DNA of 41,474 bases from Bacteroidota bacterium (GTDB taxonomy: Bacteria > Bacteroidota > Bacteroidia > 2-12-FULL-35-15): assembly GCA_023251805.1 (NCBI GenBank), contig JAHEYB010000027.1:1-41474 (forward strand), written 5' to 3'. A model generated the notes under the pieces. The model saw only the letters and a list, made by a program, of their open reading frames with translations, was not told the origin of the DNA and did no database searches. Numbering within the stretch: position 1 is the first letter of the stretch; every line of letters begins with the position of its first letter. A program made the translations under genes and the position numbers. Positions 1 to 8,952 of this stretch are shown here, in pieces.

Positions 1-129
1 GAGTTCAATGCAATGAATGTAGGTGAATACAAACTATTCTCAAACAGCGCCCGAGCTTCTATTCATAAATTTGACTTAAAACACTTTTGCGAAAACATGA
101 TGTTGTCGTATGAAAAATATATTCAGTAG
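1..129 (+). CDS. C-terminal fragment of an unidentified protein (possibly a glycosyltransferase)
   Basis: The first reading frame is open from the window edge to a TAG stop at 127-129 and gives 42 residues ending in SYEKYIQ. The gene begins outside the window. The tail, with an Ala-Arg pair followed by a helix of the form F-x-L-x-x-F and a final Tyr-Glu-Lys, resembles the last helix of GT-B glycosyltransferases, in which a kinked helix ends family 1/4 enzymes. That is a weak resemblance, because no catalytic motif is visible. It is on the same strand as the next two genes but is separated from them by about 67 bases. Confidence 0.45.
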   Translation, partial: EFNAMNVGEYKLFSNSARASIHKFDLKHFCENMMLSYEKYIQ

Positions 130-196
130 TTAATCCTATGGAGCTAATAAGTAGTTGAGAATTAATAAATACTTTTTTCTTATATTTGTTTATACC

Positions 197-601
197 ATGA
201 ATAATAACAAATATTTCTATTTTATTTTTTTTGCAGTGCTTCTGTTCAGTGTTGGATGCGAGAAAAATCCATTTGATTATCGCAGCAAATATGTTGGTGA
301 CTATGATTTTGTAAATTCTTGGTCTTCATACAATATGTCTTTAACACCACCTACAAGCTCCGGCACAAGCTATACTTCAGGAAAAATAGAATATGGAAAA
401 AAGGGAATGATTCAGATTACATTTGACAATAACAATCCTGCATTTTTTACAGAATTAGAAATTGATAGAGATGGAACACTTTATTTTATAAGTGGTGGTA
501 CAGCCGGTAAGTGTGACAGCAGAAAAAAAATGCATTATTCCTATTCTTCAAATGGATTAGGAGGCGGTGGTACTTCTTATATTATTGGAACAAAAAAATA
601 A
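197..601 (+). CDS. Small lipoprotein of unknown function
   Basis: A 134-residue protein starting at ATG 197. A TTG 42 bases upstream would only add a second hydrophobic stretch in front of a complete signal sequence, so I reject it. The N-terminus is a type II signal peptide: Asn/Lys-rich start, a run of Phe/Ile/Leu, then a lipobox ending SVGC with the lipidated Cys at residue 21. The mature part is rich in Ser, Gly, Thr and Tyr and looks like a small beta-structured outer-membrane or periplasmic domain. I do not recognise a family. Its stop is only two bases before the next gene, so the two are probably co-transcribed. Confidence 0.75.
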   Translation: MNNNKYFYFIFFAVLLFSVGCEKNPFDYRSKYVGDYDFVNSWSSYNMSLTPPTSSGTSYTSGKIEYGKKGMIQITFDNNNPAFFTELEIDRDGTLYFISGGTAGKCDSRKKMHYSYSSNGLGGGGTSYIIGTKK

Positions 602-603
602 AT

Positions 604-1566
604 ATGCCCTTAAAGTTAGCTTTTCTCCTTGTATCATTTTTCATTACCACCCTCTCCTATTCCCAAAAAATAAATCAGCATAAAAACAAACTTAATAATG
701 GTAGATGGGTTTTATATCATGATGCTTCAAAAACAAAGATTGAAAGTAGAGGAAGATACAAAAAAGGGATACAAAAAGGCAAATGGAGATATTATGAAGA
801 AAATGGTTCACTTTCAAAAGTAGAAATTTATCGTTTTAAAAAAATAAAAACCACTTTTTACCATCCAAATGGAAAAATAAAAAAGTTAGGGCAGGCAAAA
901 ATTGTTATTGACGAAAAAGAGCTTCACTATTATTATTTTGGTAACTGGTTAGTATACGATAGCGCAGGCACACTAATTAAAAAAATTACTTATAAAGATG
1001 GTATTAATGTTTCTGAAGTAAATTATAAGTCGAGCTTTGAAAGCATTGTTAACGACTCCTTGGTTGCTATATTAAGATTGCTAGATAAGGAAATATACAA
1101 ATACCATGATTCTATTAAGATAGCCGAAAAAACATTTGGAAAAAACTCACCTCAATACCAGCGTCAAATTTCGTTAAATGCATTACACACTTCCAAGTTA
1201 CTAGATGAATTAAATAAGCTAATTGAGCAATTCGGTTATCCTGGAAGAACATTGGTAGGTCAAGAAAGTACAATAGCTTTTTCAATAATAAGTTCAGCAA
1301 ATATCGAATATAAAGAAAAATATTACAAAATAATAATTGATGCTGCAGATAAAGGAGAACTTGCTTGGAGTGATGTTGCTTTTTTTGTTGACAAGGTAAA
1401 AGTTGCTAAAAAAGAAAAACAAATTTATGGCACACAGTTTATGTTTAATGAGCAACAAAAAATTCGCTATTATCCAATTGAAGATATAAACAATCTAAAT
1501 AAAAGAAGGGAAAAGGCTGGCCTAGACGATGAGGAACTTTCCGAAATGGAGTTTATTGATTATTAA
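604..1566 (+). CDS. Secreted MORN-repeat protein with C-terminal DUF6624-like domain
   Basis: A 320-residue protein with a signal peptide (cleavage near SYSQ at about residue 20). Residues about 30-140 hold MORN-variant repeats of the kind NGRWVLY, KGKWRYY and YHPNGKIKK, usual in Bacteroidota secreted proteins and YwqK-like proteins. Residues about 155-315 resemble DUF6624: a Leu-rich helix, the segment FGYPGRTLVG, a helix pair, then IYGTQF and a final RREKAGL. The biochemical role of that domain is unknown. The gene follows the small lipoprotein with a two-base gap, which suggests an operon and an envelope role. It ends one base from the convergent rhodanese gene. Confidence 0.8.
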   Translation: MPLKLAFLLVSFFITTLSYSQKINQHKNKLNNGRWVLYHDASKTKIESRGRYKKGIQKGKWRYYEENGSLSKVEIYRFKKIKTTFYHPNGKIKKLGQAKIVIDEKELHYYYFGNWLVYDSAGTLIKKITYKDGINVSEVNYKSSFESIVNDSLVAILRLLDKEIYKYHDSIKIAEKTFGKNSPQYQRQISLNALHTSKLLDELNKLIEQFGYPGRTLVGQESTIAFSIISSANIEYKEKYYKIIIDAADKGELAWSDVAFFVDKVKVAKKEKQIYGTQFMFNEQQKIRYYPIEDINNLNKRREKAGLDDEELSEMEFIDY

Positions 1567-1567
1567 A

Positions 1568-1990
1568 TTACTCCACAGGAAACCCTTTTTGAACCCAATC
1601 TTCTTTTATTCCAACTGGAATATTTAAAACCTTGGCTTTTTTATAACCATTCTCCACTAGGAATTGAATTGCAGGACGAATATTTGGACAATTTTCAGAG
1701 GTGCAGCAACCGCAATAAATCACTATTTGTTTATCTAAAGCAATTTTATAAACTTCATTTTTGAATTTTTCAAAACCTTGTTTGTCGTTTACCGGTCCGG
1801 CTTTAATTGCACCTTTTATTTGGTCCACAGTACCAACATTAATAATTACAGGTTTTATAGCTTTTGGATTATTGATGAGATAAGCCAATTCTTGTGGCTG
1901 AATAAGTTGTTCTTTTTTAATGGGATCTTGCTTAGCAAAAGCAAAGAATAAAATTGTGAAAGGAAGAAGAATGAGTAGATACTTTTTCAT
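1568..1990 (-). CDS. Secreted rhodanese-like domain protein
   Basis: A 140-residue protein. I take ATG 1990 because it begins a proper signal peptide (MKKYLLILLP then FAFA), whereas the longer frame adds 13 residues with no sense. After the signal, residues about 28-138 form one rhodanese domain: a strand leading to VIINVG and the active-site strand IVIYC with Cys93 as the expected persulfide carrier. The active-site loop is longer than the classic six-residue loop and contains Cys93, Cys95, Cys96 and Cys101 before NIRPA. It is therefore a periplasmic sulfur-transfer or oxidoreductase-like protein with an unknown substrate. It converges with the DUF6624 gene. Confidence 0.8.
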   Translation of the reverse strand: MKKYLLILLPFTILFFAFAKQDPIKKEQLIQPQELAYLINNPKAIKPVIINVGTVDQIKGAIKAGPVNDKQGFEKFKNEVYKIALDKQIVIYCGCCTSENCPNIRPAIQFLVENGYKKAKVLNIPVGIKEDWVQKGFPVE

Positions 1991-2029
1991 GGTGTATAAT
2001 TTGCATATCAACTGCAAACTTCGTACCAA

Positions 2030-2062
2030 GACCTCACCCTAGCCCTCTCCAAAGGAGAGGGA
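2030..2062. repeat. Dispersed GC-rich hairpin element
   Basis: An island of GC-rich sequence in AT-rich flanks, with perfect 8-base arms (CCCTCTCC at 2043-2050, GGAGAGGG at 2054-2061) and a 3-base loop. It lies upstream of the rhodanese gene. I know this text as a type of short intergenic palindrome seen repeatedly in environmental Bacteroidota; only one copy is in this window. Confidence 0.55.
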
Positions 2063-2166
2063 ATTGTCTTTGAAAAGAATTCTTATCTGTCGAGTTTATT
2101 AATTAATTCTAATTGGGAGATCCTGTGTCCCTAAGTACTCGGGAGGATGACGTTGAGAAAACAAAT

Positions 2167-4116
2167 TTACTTCCCTAACACCTTAAACTCCGTTCTTCTA
2201 TTCATTTGGCGATGTTCATCTGAATCGTTAATTACTTTTGGTTTGGTATCGCCAAAACCTTTATAAGTAAGTCGTTTTGCATCAATACCATTTGCGACCA
2301 AATAATCAAACACAGCTTTTGCTCTGTTTTGAGAAAGCACTTGGTTCATTTTTTTATCTCCAACATTATCGGTATGGCCACTCAATTCTCCCGAAATGGT
2401 TTTGTTTTTAGTTAAAAAAGCTACTAATTTATTTAACTCTGCTTTTGACTCAGGTTTCAAATCAAATTTAGCAGTTTCAAAAAACACATTTTTTAATTCC
2501 ATGGTGCTTTCCAATTCTATAGGTTGCATAGGAACATCCAACATAATTGGTTTCATTTGATCGGCCAATTCTTTTAAAGAAAAATTTTCTGAATAAAATA
2601 AATAACCATCCTGAGAAGCATTTAACATATAGTTTTTATCGATAGGCAAGCACATTAAAAATTCGCCATTGCCACTATTTGCATTCGATTCCATTACTAC
2701 TAAACCGGTTTCTAAATCCAACAATTCGAAATGCGCACCCAAAGGCTTTTTTGTTTTTGCATCGTATACTTTTCCTTTGGCATACGTCACTTTACCAGGA
2801 CGAGCACCTTCGTACAAATCAAATTGATATAAATCCAATCCGCCTTGTCCTCCTGCTCTATTAGAAGCGAAATAAGCAACATTACCTGATGCAGCAACCA
2901 AAATACTATTTTCGTCTCCGTAAGTATTAATTGGATAACCTAAATTCACAGGTGTAGACCATTGACCTTTTTCGTTCATACGTGAAACATATAAATCCAA
3001 TTTTCCCATTCCAACATGTCCGTTTGAACCAAAATATAAGGTCTTACCATCGGGATGAATAAAAACAGATTCTTCTTTTCCCGGAGTATTAATTTGTGGC
3101 CCCAAATTTTTAGGAGAGCCCCAACTTCCATCTGGTTTAAGAGTAGAAACATAAATATCGGTCTCGCCTATTCCACCCGGACGAGCACTTACAAAATACA
3201 ATGTTTTTCCATCAGCAGAAAAAGAAGGCTGCGTTTCGTATTGTTTGGAATTTACCATATCACCCATATTATAAGGAGTAGCCCACTTATCGCCTACTTT
3301 TTCAGTATAAAAAATATCGCAGCTACCAAATCCTCTTCTTCCTCCGGCATAAGCGCCAGCAGCATTTTCTTGACAGGCAACAAAAAATAATAATTGTCCG
3401 TCTACCGACAAACAAGGAGCGCCTTCGTTTCCTTCAGTATTAATAGCATTTCCAATCAATGAAGAAGGTTGCCAAACATTGTTTACTTTTTTAGAAATCA
3501 AAAAATCTTCCTGCAAATGTCTTTCCTCAGTACGATTATTTCTTGTATACAAAAGCGTTTGTTCATCAGCTGTAACGGCAGGAAAATAATCATCAAAAGC
3601 AGAATTGATAGCATTGCCCATATTTTTGGGATCAAAAGGAACGGGATTTTTTATTGCATTTATAGCAAAATTGCAATTTGCCAAATTCCGCTCCGCATCT
3701 TCCTGAGTATCGGGATTGATGTGTAATTTTTTTAAGAAACGTTCATAATCTTTTTTCGCATCATCATATTTTCCAATACTTATTTCGAGAGTCGCTAAGT
3801 TGTAAAAATTATTCAAATTAAAACCGGGATTGATTGAAATAGCTTTCACATATTCATCAATCGCTTTCTCAGGTTGCTTTCTAGTCTGTAAAATTTCGGC
3901 ATACAACAAATGAGGTTCTATAAAATTAGCATCCTTTTCAATCGCTTTCAGCAACTCCTTTTCTGCTTCATTATCTTTTCCCGCCTGATAGAATTTTATA
4001 GCACTTTCAAAAGCAGAAATTGCCTTTTTATTGGTGGAAGTATATTCTCCCGGAGGCAATTGCGCTTTGCAGGAAACAATTGTAATAGCAAAAGTCAGGA
4101 TCAAAAGTTTTTTCAT
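2167..4116 (-). CDS. PorE-like OmpA-family lipoprotein (TPR, PD40 propeller, CRD, OmpA)
   Basis: A 649-residue protein. ATG 4116 starts a lipoprotein signal with lipobox TIVSC (Cys17); the longer frame only translates an intergenic repeat. Domain order: TPR repeats (about 25-160), a PD40/WD40-like beta-propeller (about 165-435) with repeats such as DGKTLYF and FSADGKTLYF, a carboxypeptidase-regulatory-like domain (about 440-525), and an OmpA/MotB peptidoglycan-binding domain (about 535-649) with GHTDNVG and the downstream NRAKAV arginine. This is the architecture described for PorE, a type IX secretion component anchoring the outer-membrane machinery to peptidoglycan. Paralogues with the same layout are common, so the T9SS role is an inference. 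It lies 93 bases after queE. Confidence 0.82.
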   Translation of the reverse strand: MKKLLILTFAITIVSCKAQLPPGEYTSTNKKAISAFESAIKFYQAGKDNEAEKELLKAIEKDANFIEPHLLYAEILQTRKQPEKAIDEYVKAISINPGFNLNNFYNLATLEISIGKYDDAKKDYERFLKKLHINPDTQEDAERNLANCNFAINAIKNPVPFDPKNMGNAINSAFDDYFPAVTADEQTLLYTRNNRTEERHLQEDFLISKKVNNVWQPSSLIGNAINTEGNEGAPCLSVDGQLLFFVACQENAAGAYAGGRRGFGSCDIFYTEKVGDKWATPYNMGDMVNSKQYETQPSFSADGKTLYFVSARPGGIGETDIYVSTLKPDGSWGSPKNLGPQINTPGKEESVFIHPDGKTLYFGSNGHVGMGKLDLYVSRMNEKGQWSTPVNLGYPINTYGDENSILVAASGNVAYFASNRAGGQGGLDLYQFDLYEGARPGKVTYAKGKVYDAKTKKPLGAHFELLDLETGLVVMESNANSGNGEFLMCLPIDKNYMLNASQDGYLFYSENFSLKELADQMKPIMLDVPMQPIELESTMELKNVFFETAKFDLKPESKAELNKLVAFLTKNKTISGELSGHTDNVGDKKMNQVLSQNRAKAVFDYLVANGIDAKRLTYKGFGDTKPKVINDSDEHRQMNRRTEFKVLGK

Positions 4117-4140
4117 TGTTCTATTTCGTGTTTCAATTGA

Positions 4141-4167
4141 CCACCCTTCGACTACGCTCAGGGTGAC
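4141..4167. repeat. Dispersed palindrome (CTTCGACTACGCTCAGG family)
   Basis: Arms CACCCT (4142-4147) and AGGGTG (4160-4165) flank the core TCGACTACGCTC. Related copies occur at 21121-21163, 21235-21258, 21303-21324, 25030-25049, 25054-25074 and 34934-34966. It sits between queE and the PorE-like gene. Confidence 0.75.
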
Positions 4168-4209
4168 GCTCCGTAAAAATGCCTCGTTATAATTCAATTA
4201 TCATTCCAA

Positions 4210-4845
4210 TTAAGGAATATTCATGTATTTATGTGTTTGCAAAGAAACATTCCATTTCGGGTTCGCCATCACGTAGTCTACAATTAAAGGCATCATTTCT
4301 TTGCTTTTACTCCATTCGGGCTGCAAAAACAACTTACAATCAGGAGAAACCTGCTCGGCATTTTTTTCTGCCCATTCAAAATCATTTTTGTTGTGAATGA
4401 TGATTTTTAACTCGTGTGCTTTAGCAAAGTTTTCAGGTAAAGGTCCACTTATTTTTTTAGGAGAAAGACAAACCCAATCCCAAATTCCTGTCAATAAATA
4501 AGCACCGGATGTTTCAATAAATGTTTTAATTCCTTTATTTTTTAATTGTTTGGTAATGTAATCCATGTTATACATGCTTGGCTCACCACCTGTAACTACA
4601 ACGGCTTTACCAGGAAATTTACCGGCATTTTCTACAATTAAATCCGTTTTTGTTAAGGGATGTAAGGATGCATCCCAACTTTCTTTTACATCACACCAGT
4701 GGCATCCTACATCGCATCCTCCAACACGAATAAAATAAGCGGGCTTTCCGGAATGAAATCCTTCCCCTTGAATGGTGTAAAACTCTTCCATCAAGGGCAA
4801 TTCAAGTCCTTGCTCCAACAATGTATTTTGCTCTTTTGTTTCCAA
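4210..4845 (-). CDS. queE: 7-carboxy-7-deazaguanine synthase
   Basis: A 211-residue radical SAM enzyme that converts 6-carboxytetrahydropterin to 7-carboxy-7-deazaguanine in queuosine precursor (preQ0) synthesis. The N-terminal EEFYTIQGEGFHSGKPAYFI is the family signature. The [4Fe-4S] cluster Cys residues are Cys44, Cys48 and Cys51 (CxxxCxxC, the spacing of the E. coli-like branch), and TGGEP at 85-89 is the SAM-contacting motif. Length is normal for the family. The start codon is one base from the stop of bshC, so the two genes are almost certainly co-transcribed; no other queuosine gene is in the window. Confidence 0.93.
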   Translation of the reverse strand: METKEQNTLLEQGLELPLMEEFYTIQGEGFHSGKPAYFIRVGGCDVGCHWCDVKESWDASLHPLTKTDLIVENAGKFPGKAVVVTGGEPSMYNMDYITKQLKNKGIKTFIETSGAYLLTGIWDWVCLSPKKISGPLPENFAKAHELKIIIHNKNDFEWAEKNAEQVSPDCKLFLQPEWSKSKEMMPLIVDYVMANPKWNVSLQTHKYMNIP

Positions 4846-4846
4846 T

Positions 4847-6391
4847 CTATTCTAGAATTAACATTTCAAATTCAAATGGTTCGAAAGCTTCTTTTAAGTC
4901 TGCAATAAAATTCTTTCCTGATTTTAAATAATACGGGGCAAAATTATCATGGCGCTCTTGCAATATTCCTTCAGGTAAAAATTTCTCTTTTATTTTTTTA
5001 ATTTGATTGATGTTTGTTTCTTGTTTTTGTTTTTCGGATTTAATCAGTTTGCTTTCAATATTTTTCAAAGACGCTAAGGCTTTTTGAAACTCTGCTTCTA
5101 CAGTTGCTTTCAAAGTGCTGTCAACAGCACTAACCTTGGATGCTAATTCACTATACATTATAGTCATCTTTTGCTCTTGTTCTTTTAGTGAAACATCCGC
5201 ATCGGCATTTTTGCTAACAAATTCTTTTATTAAAATATCAGTTTCTTTGAAAATATCTAGCCAAGAAAGATCCAATTTTTGCATTTGCAAAGAGATTTTT
5301 TCATCGCTTAACACAGCAAAATTTCGGGGCATCAAAACAGGAAAATTAATTTTATGATGCTCAAACATTGCTTTGTACTGAAGCCAATAAGCAATTTCTC
5401 CAGGTCCGCCTACATAAGCCAGGTTGGGCAACACTTTTTGTTGATACAAAGGACGCAACACAACATTCGGGCTGTATTCTTCAGGTTTGTAGCCTAGTGT
5501 TTCGGTATTTGCTTGTTCAATTCGTGTTCTACTATTTTTAGAAAGTTTGAACAAATTAATTTCACGTGGATTCACTTGTGCTTTGTATCCTGCTTTTTCG
5601 ATCTCCGTAATGGACTTCGTCACCAACTTAAAATTCGTTTGGTTCATCAAATCATCTTTCATGATTTCAGAGAACTCTGCTTTTAAACGTGCATCATCGG
5701 CATCCAAAATAACTAAGCCATATTCTGCAAATAGCTGATGAACCATATAACGAGTAGCATCAGCCAAAGTAACATGATTTAAATAGGCATCAGAAAACAA
5801 TTGATCCAATTGTTTTGCATTGTCTGAATCACCAAGAATCTGCTTTAGGTCTCCCAACAATGGTTTCAAGGATTCTGTACTTAATCGGCCCACTGCTCCA
5901 TTAGTATTGGAATTTGCCCAAGTGATTTTTTTGCCAAACAGATGAACCGAAGCAATTTCTTCAAAATCGTGGTCTTCAGATGCCATCCAATAAATTGGAA
6001 TGAAATTATTTTCAGGGTACTGTTTCTTTAGTGCTTCAGCAAGATTAATTGTAGAAATAATTTTGTAAATGAAGTATAGTGGTCCGGTGAATAAACACAA
6101 TTGATGACCAGTGCAAACAGTAAAGGTTTTATTATTTACTAGAAGATTAATATTTGCTAAAGACTTAGAACAATTGCTAAGGTTAGAATATTGCTCCTGA
6201 AGAACTTCTACTAATAATTGTCGATTCGTATTTTCTTTGGATTTATCTTCTATTGCTTTTTTAAAAGAAGCAATTTCCGGAGCATAAGAATAAAATGAAC
6301 GCAATTTAGCATCTCCGTTTATATAATCTAAAAACAGTTTAGAAAACTGCTTAGTATCTTCAAATGAAATATGTTGTTTTTTAAGCGCCAT
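4847..6391 (-). CDS. bshC: Bacillithiol biosynthesis cysteine-adding enzyme
   Basis: A 514-residue protein recognised as BshC, which joins cysteine to glucosaminyl malate in the last step of bacillithiol synthesis, the main low-molecular-weight thiol of Firmicutes and many Bacteroidota. Signature segments are GHQLCLFTGPLYFIYKI near residue 100, YWMASEDHDFEEI, the Rossmann-like LVILDADD, and NLAYVGGPGEIAYWLQYK, followed by a long C-terminal coiled coil (about 385-475). I prefer ATG 6391 to the in-frame TTG at 6403. The gene heads the run bshC-queE. No bshA or bshB is visible here. Confidence 0.95.
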   Translation of the reverse strand: MALKKQHISFEDTKQFSKLFLDYINGDAKLRSFYSYAPEIASFKKAIEDKSKENTNRQLLVEVLQEQYSNLSNCSKSLANINLLVNNKTFTVCTGHQLCLFTGPLYFIYKIISTINLAEALKKQYPENNFIPIYWMASEDHDFEEIASVHLFGKKITWANSNTNGAVGRLSTESLKPLLGDLKQILGDSDNAKQLDQLFSDAYLNHVTLADATRYMVHQLFAEYGLVILDADDARLKAEFSEIMKDDLMNQTNFKLVTKSITEIEKAGYKAQVNPREINLFKLSKNSRTRIEQANTETLGYKPEEYSPNVVLRPLYQQKVLPNLAYVGGPGEIAYWLQYKAMFEHHKINFPVLMPRNFAVLSDEKISLQMQKLDLSWLDIFKETDILIKEFVSKNADADVSLKEQEQKMTIMYSELASKVSAVDSTLKATVEAEFQKALASLKNIESKLIKSEKQKQETNINQIKKIKEKFLPEGILQERHDNFAPYYLKSGKNFIADLKEAFEPFEFEMLILE

Positions 6392-6441
6392 AAACAGATA
6401 CAAAGGTAAGTAAATGGAAATTATGAATGTAAATTATATTT

Positions 6442-6475
6442 GTAAAAAACACCTACAAGGAGTATATTAGTAGGT
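6442..6475 (-). terminator. Possible intrinsic terminator after rimO
   Basis: On the minus strand ACCTAC, a 13-base loop and GTAGGT are followed by GTTTTTTAC. It lies about 85 bases after the rimO stop and before bshC. The stem is short, so the call is moderate. Confidence 0.45.
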
Positions 6476-6558
6476 TTAACAAGCAACAATTACAGATAGT
6501 TTAAAGGCTGAAACAGTATTGAAAGGAAATCTAGCGTTGAAGGAAGGAAAATTATAAT

Positions 6559-7869
6559 TTAAACCACATCTCCATAAAGATCATAATCTTCTGCTGAAGT
6601 AATTTTCACATTAGCGAAATCACCAACACGGACATAGTCTTTATCCGCCTTCACTAACACTTCATTATCTACTTCAGGAGAATCGAATTCGGTGCGACCA
6701 ATAAAATAATCTCCTTCTTTTTTATCAAAAAGAACTTTGTATGTTTTGCCGATTTTCTTTTGATTTAAATCGTAAGAAATGCCCATTTGTAAAGCCATTA
6801 CAGCTTCCGTTCTGGCTTGCTTCACTTTTGCTGATACGTCATCTTTCAACAAATAGGCATGCGTATTTTCTTCGTGTGAATATGCAAAAATTCCTAAACG
6901 TTCGAAACGACTTTGCTCTACCCATTCCAACATTTCTTCGTGATCTTGTTTTGTTTCACCGGGGTAACCAGCTATTAAAGTTGTTCTGATTGCTATTCCG
7001 GGTACTTTATCACGAATTTGATTTACCAAATCAATTGTTTTCTGTTTGGTAGTTCCTCTTCTCATACTCTTCAACATGTTGTCACTGATATGTTGCAAGG
7101 GCATGTCCAAATAATTACAGATATTGCTACGATCTTTCATCACATCCAGTACATCCATTGGAAAGCCAGCAGGAAAGGCATAATGCAAACGAATCCAATC
7201 AATACCATTAACATCAGAAAGTTGTTTTAATAATTCTGAAAGGTTTCTTTTTTTATAAATATCCAAACCATAATAAGTTAAATCCTGAGCAATTAGCATC
7301 AACTCTTTCGTTCCATTTTTTGCTAAATGCTTTGCTTCTTTTACTAATTCTTCAATTGGTTTAGAAATGTGTTTGCCCCGCATCAAAGGAATAGCACAAA
7401 AAGAACAAGGTCTGTCGCACCCTTCAGAAATTTTGAAATAGGAAAAATGGTGCGGTGTTGTTAATAATCTTTCTCCAACCAATTCGTGTTTATAATCTGC
7501 TTTTAATGTTTTTAGTAAGCGAGGCAGCTCACGGGTCCCAAAATAACCATCCACATTTGGAATTTCTTTTTGCAATTCAGGTTTATAACGTTCGCTCAAA
7601 CAGCCTGTCACATATACTTTATCAACCAATCCAGCAGTTTTTGCATCCGCATAACGAATAATAGTGTCTATACTTTCTTGTTTTGCATTATCAATAAATC
7701 CACAGGTATTGATGATAACAATACTTGAATCATCATCTGTACTTTCGTGATGTACATCAAAGTTATTGGCTTTTAATTGTCCCATCAACACTTCACTGTC
7801 CACAATATTTTTGGAACAGCCAAGCGTCACTACATTCACTTTATTTTTTTTAAGCGTCTTCGTTTTCAT
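6559..7869 (-). CDS. rimO: Ribosomal protein S12 methylthiotransferase
   Basis: A 436-residue enzyme that methylthiolates an aspartate of ribosomal protein S12. It has the MTTase layout: UPF0004 domain with cluster cysteines Cys18 (TLGCSKN), Cys56 (NTCGFI) and Cys90 (VTGCLSERY); radical SAM domain with CDRPCSFC (Cys151, Cys155, Cys158); and a C-terminal TRAM domain from about residue 370. The TLGCSKNIVDSE start and the FCAIPLMRGKH segment favour RimO over the tRNA enzyme MiaB. Length is typical. It follows ftsY on the same strand with a gap of 123 bases. Confidence 0.95.
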   Translation of the reverse strand: MKTKTLKKNKVNVVTLGCSKNIVDSEVLMGQLKANNFDVHHESTDDDSSIVIINTCGFIDNAKQESIDTIIRYADAKTAGLVDKVYVTGCLSERYKPELQKEIPNVDGYFGTRELPRLLKTLKADYKHELVGERLLTTPHHFSYFKISEGCDRPCSFCAIPLMRGKHISKPIEELVKEAKHLAKNGTKELMLIAQDLTYYGLDIYKKRNLSELLKQLSDVNGIDWIRLHYAFPAGFPMDVLDVMKDRSNICNYLDMPLQHISDNMLKSMRRGTTKQKTIDLVNQIRDKVPGIAIRTTLIAGYPGETKQDHEEMLEWVEQSRFERLGIFAYSHEENTHAYLLKDDVSAKVKQARTEAVMALQMGISYDLNQKKIGKTYKVLFDKKEGDYFIGRTEFDSPEVDNEVLVKADKDYVRVGDFANVKITSAEDYDLYGDVV

Positions 7870-7992
7870 GTTTCACCGATTAAAATGATTTAATTGATTA
7901 CACCGATTTTGACTTTAATCAATTAAACTGAAATTCGTTTTATCATTTTGCAAGTTCTCTCCACTTCGGTCGAGAGGACATTTTAGTTCGAA

Positions 7993-8946
7993 TCAAGCCT
8001 TGAAAAGGCTATCTACAAATTCATGCTTATTAAATACTTGCAAGTCCTCTATCCCTTCTCCTACTCCAATATATTTCACTGGAATTTTAAAAGAATCGGA
8101 AATTCCAATGGCTACTCCACCTTTTGCAGTTCCATCTAATTTTGTAATTGCCAAAGCATTTACATCGGTGGCTGCGGTAAATTGTTTGCATTGCTCAATA
8201 GCATTTTGTCCGGTTGAACCATCCAACACCAATAATATTTCATGAGGTGCGTCAAGGATTACCTTCTTCATCACATTTTTTATTTTGGTTAACTCCGTCA
8301 TTAAATTTATTTTGTTGTGCAAACGGCCGGCTGTATCAATAATTACCACATCGGCATTTTTAGCAACAGCAGAAGTAAGTGTATCAAAAGCAACAGAAGC
8401 GGGATCGGCATTCATTCCTTGAGAAACTAAAATAGCATCTGTACGCTCAGCCCATATTTTAATTTGATCAACTGCAGCAGCGCGAAATGTATCAGCAGCA
8501 CCAATCACCACTTTTTTTCCGGCATTGCGAAACTGATGAGCTAATTTTCCGATAGTGGTTGTTTTTCCAACACCATTAACTCCAACAACCATAATAACGT
8601 ATGGTTTTTTGCCTTCAGGTGTATCAAAATCTGCTTTGTCTTCTTGTCCGTTTGACACCAACAACTCAGCAATTACTTCTCTTAAAAGATCATTCAATTT
8701 GCTTGTCTCAACTTTTCTTTCTTTAGAAACGCGTTCTTTTATCTTTTCAATAATTCGCAAAGAAGTATCCACACCTACATCAGAAGTCATTAAAATCTCT
8801 TCTAAATTTTCCAACACTTCGTCATCAATACTTGCTTTTCCCAGTATGGCATTACCCAATTTGCTAAAAAAACTTTGCTTGGTAACGAAAAGCCCTTTAT
8901 TAAGACTTTCTTTTTTCTCTTTACTAAAAAAACTTAAAATGCCCAT
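7993..8946 (-). CDS. ftsY: Signal recognition particle receptor FtsY
   Basis: A 317-residue SRP-GTPase that receives ribosome-SRP complexes at the inner membrane. It has the helical N domain (about 20-100) and a G domain with P-loop GVNGVGKTT (122-130), DTFRAAA, DTAGR and TKLDGTAKGG, and ends in the membrane-contacting region. The acidic A domain of proteobacterial FtsY is almost absent, as usual in Bacteroidota. It is downstream of the rpmG-DUF4295 unit but separated by a terminator-like hairpin and a short repeat, so it may have its own promoter. Confidence 0.96.
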   Translation of the reverse strand: MGILSFFSKEKKESLNKGLFVTKQSFFSKLGNAILGKASIDDEVLENLEEILMTSDVGVDTSLRIIEKIKERVSKERKVETSKLNDLLREVIAELLVSNGQEDKADFDTPEGKKPYVIMVVGVNGVGKTTTIGKLAHQFRNAGKKVVIGAADTFRAAAVDQIKIWAERTDAILVSQGMNADPASVAFDTLTSAVAKNADVVIIDTAGRLHNKINLMTELTKIKNVMKKVILDAPHEILLVLDGSTGQNAIEQCKQFTAATDVNALAITKLDGTAKGGVAIGISDSFKIPVKYIGVGEGIEDLQVFNKHEFVDSLFKA

Positions 8947-8952
8947 TAAAAA

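Noticed and set aside
3055-3390. Plus-strand open frame opposite the PorE-like gene
   Set aside because: Antisense to the beta-propeller repeats; composition is what the reverse complement of that domain gives.
4117-4197. N-terminal extension of the PorE-like frame
   Set aside because: The extra 27 residues translate the dispersed palindrome at 4141-4167 and precede a complete lipoprotein signal at ATG 4116.
6435-6442. TATATTTG on the plus strand between bshC and rimO as a promoter for a small RNA
   Set aside because: No -33 TTG, no reading frame and no downstream plus-strand gene; the region is better explained by the rimO terminator on the other strand.
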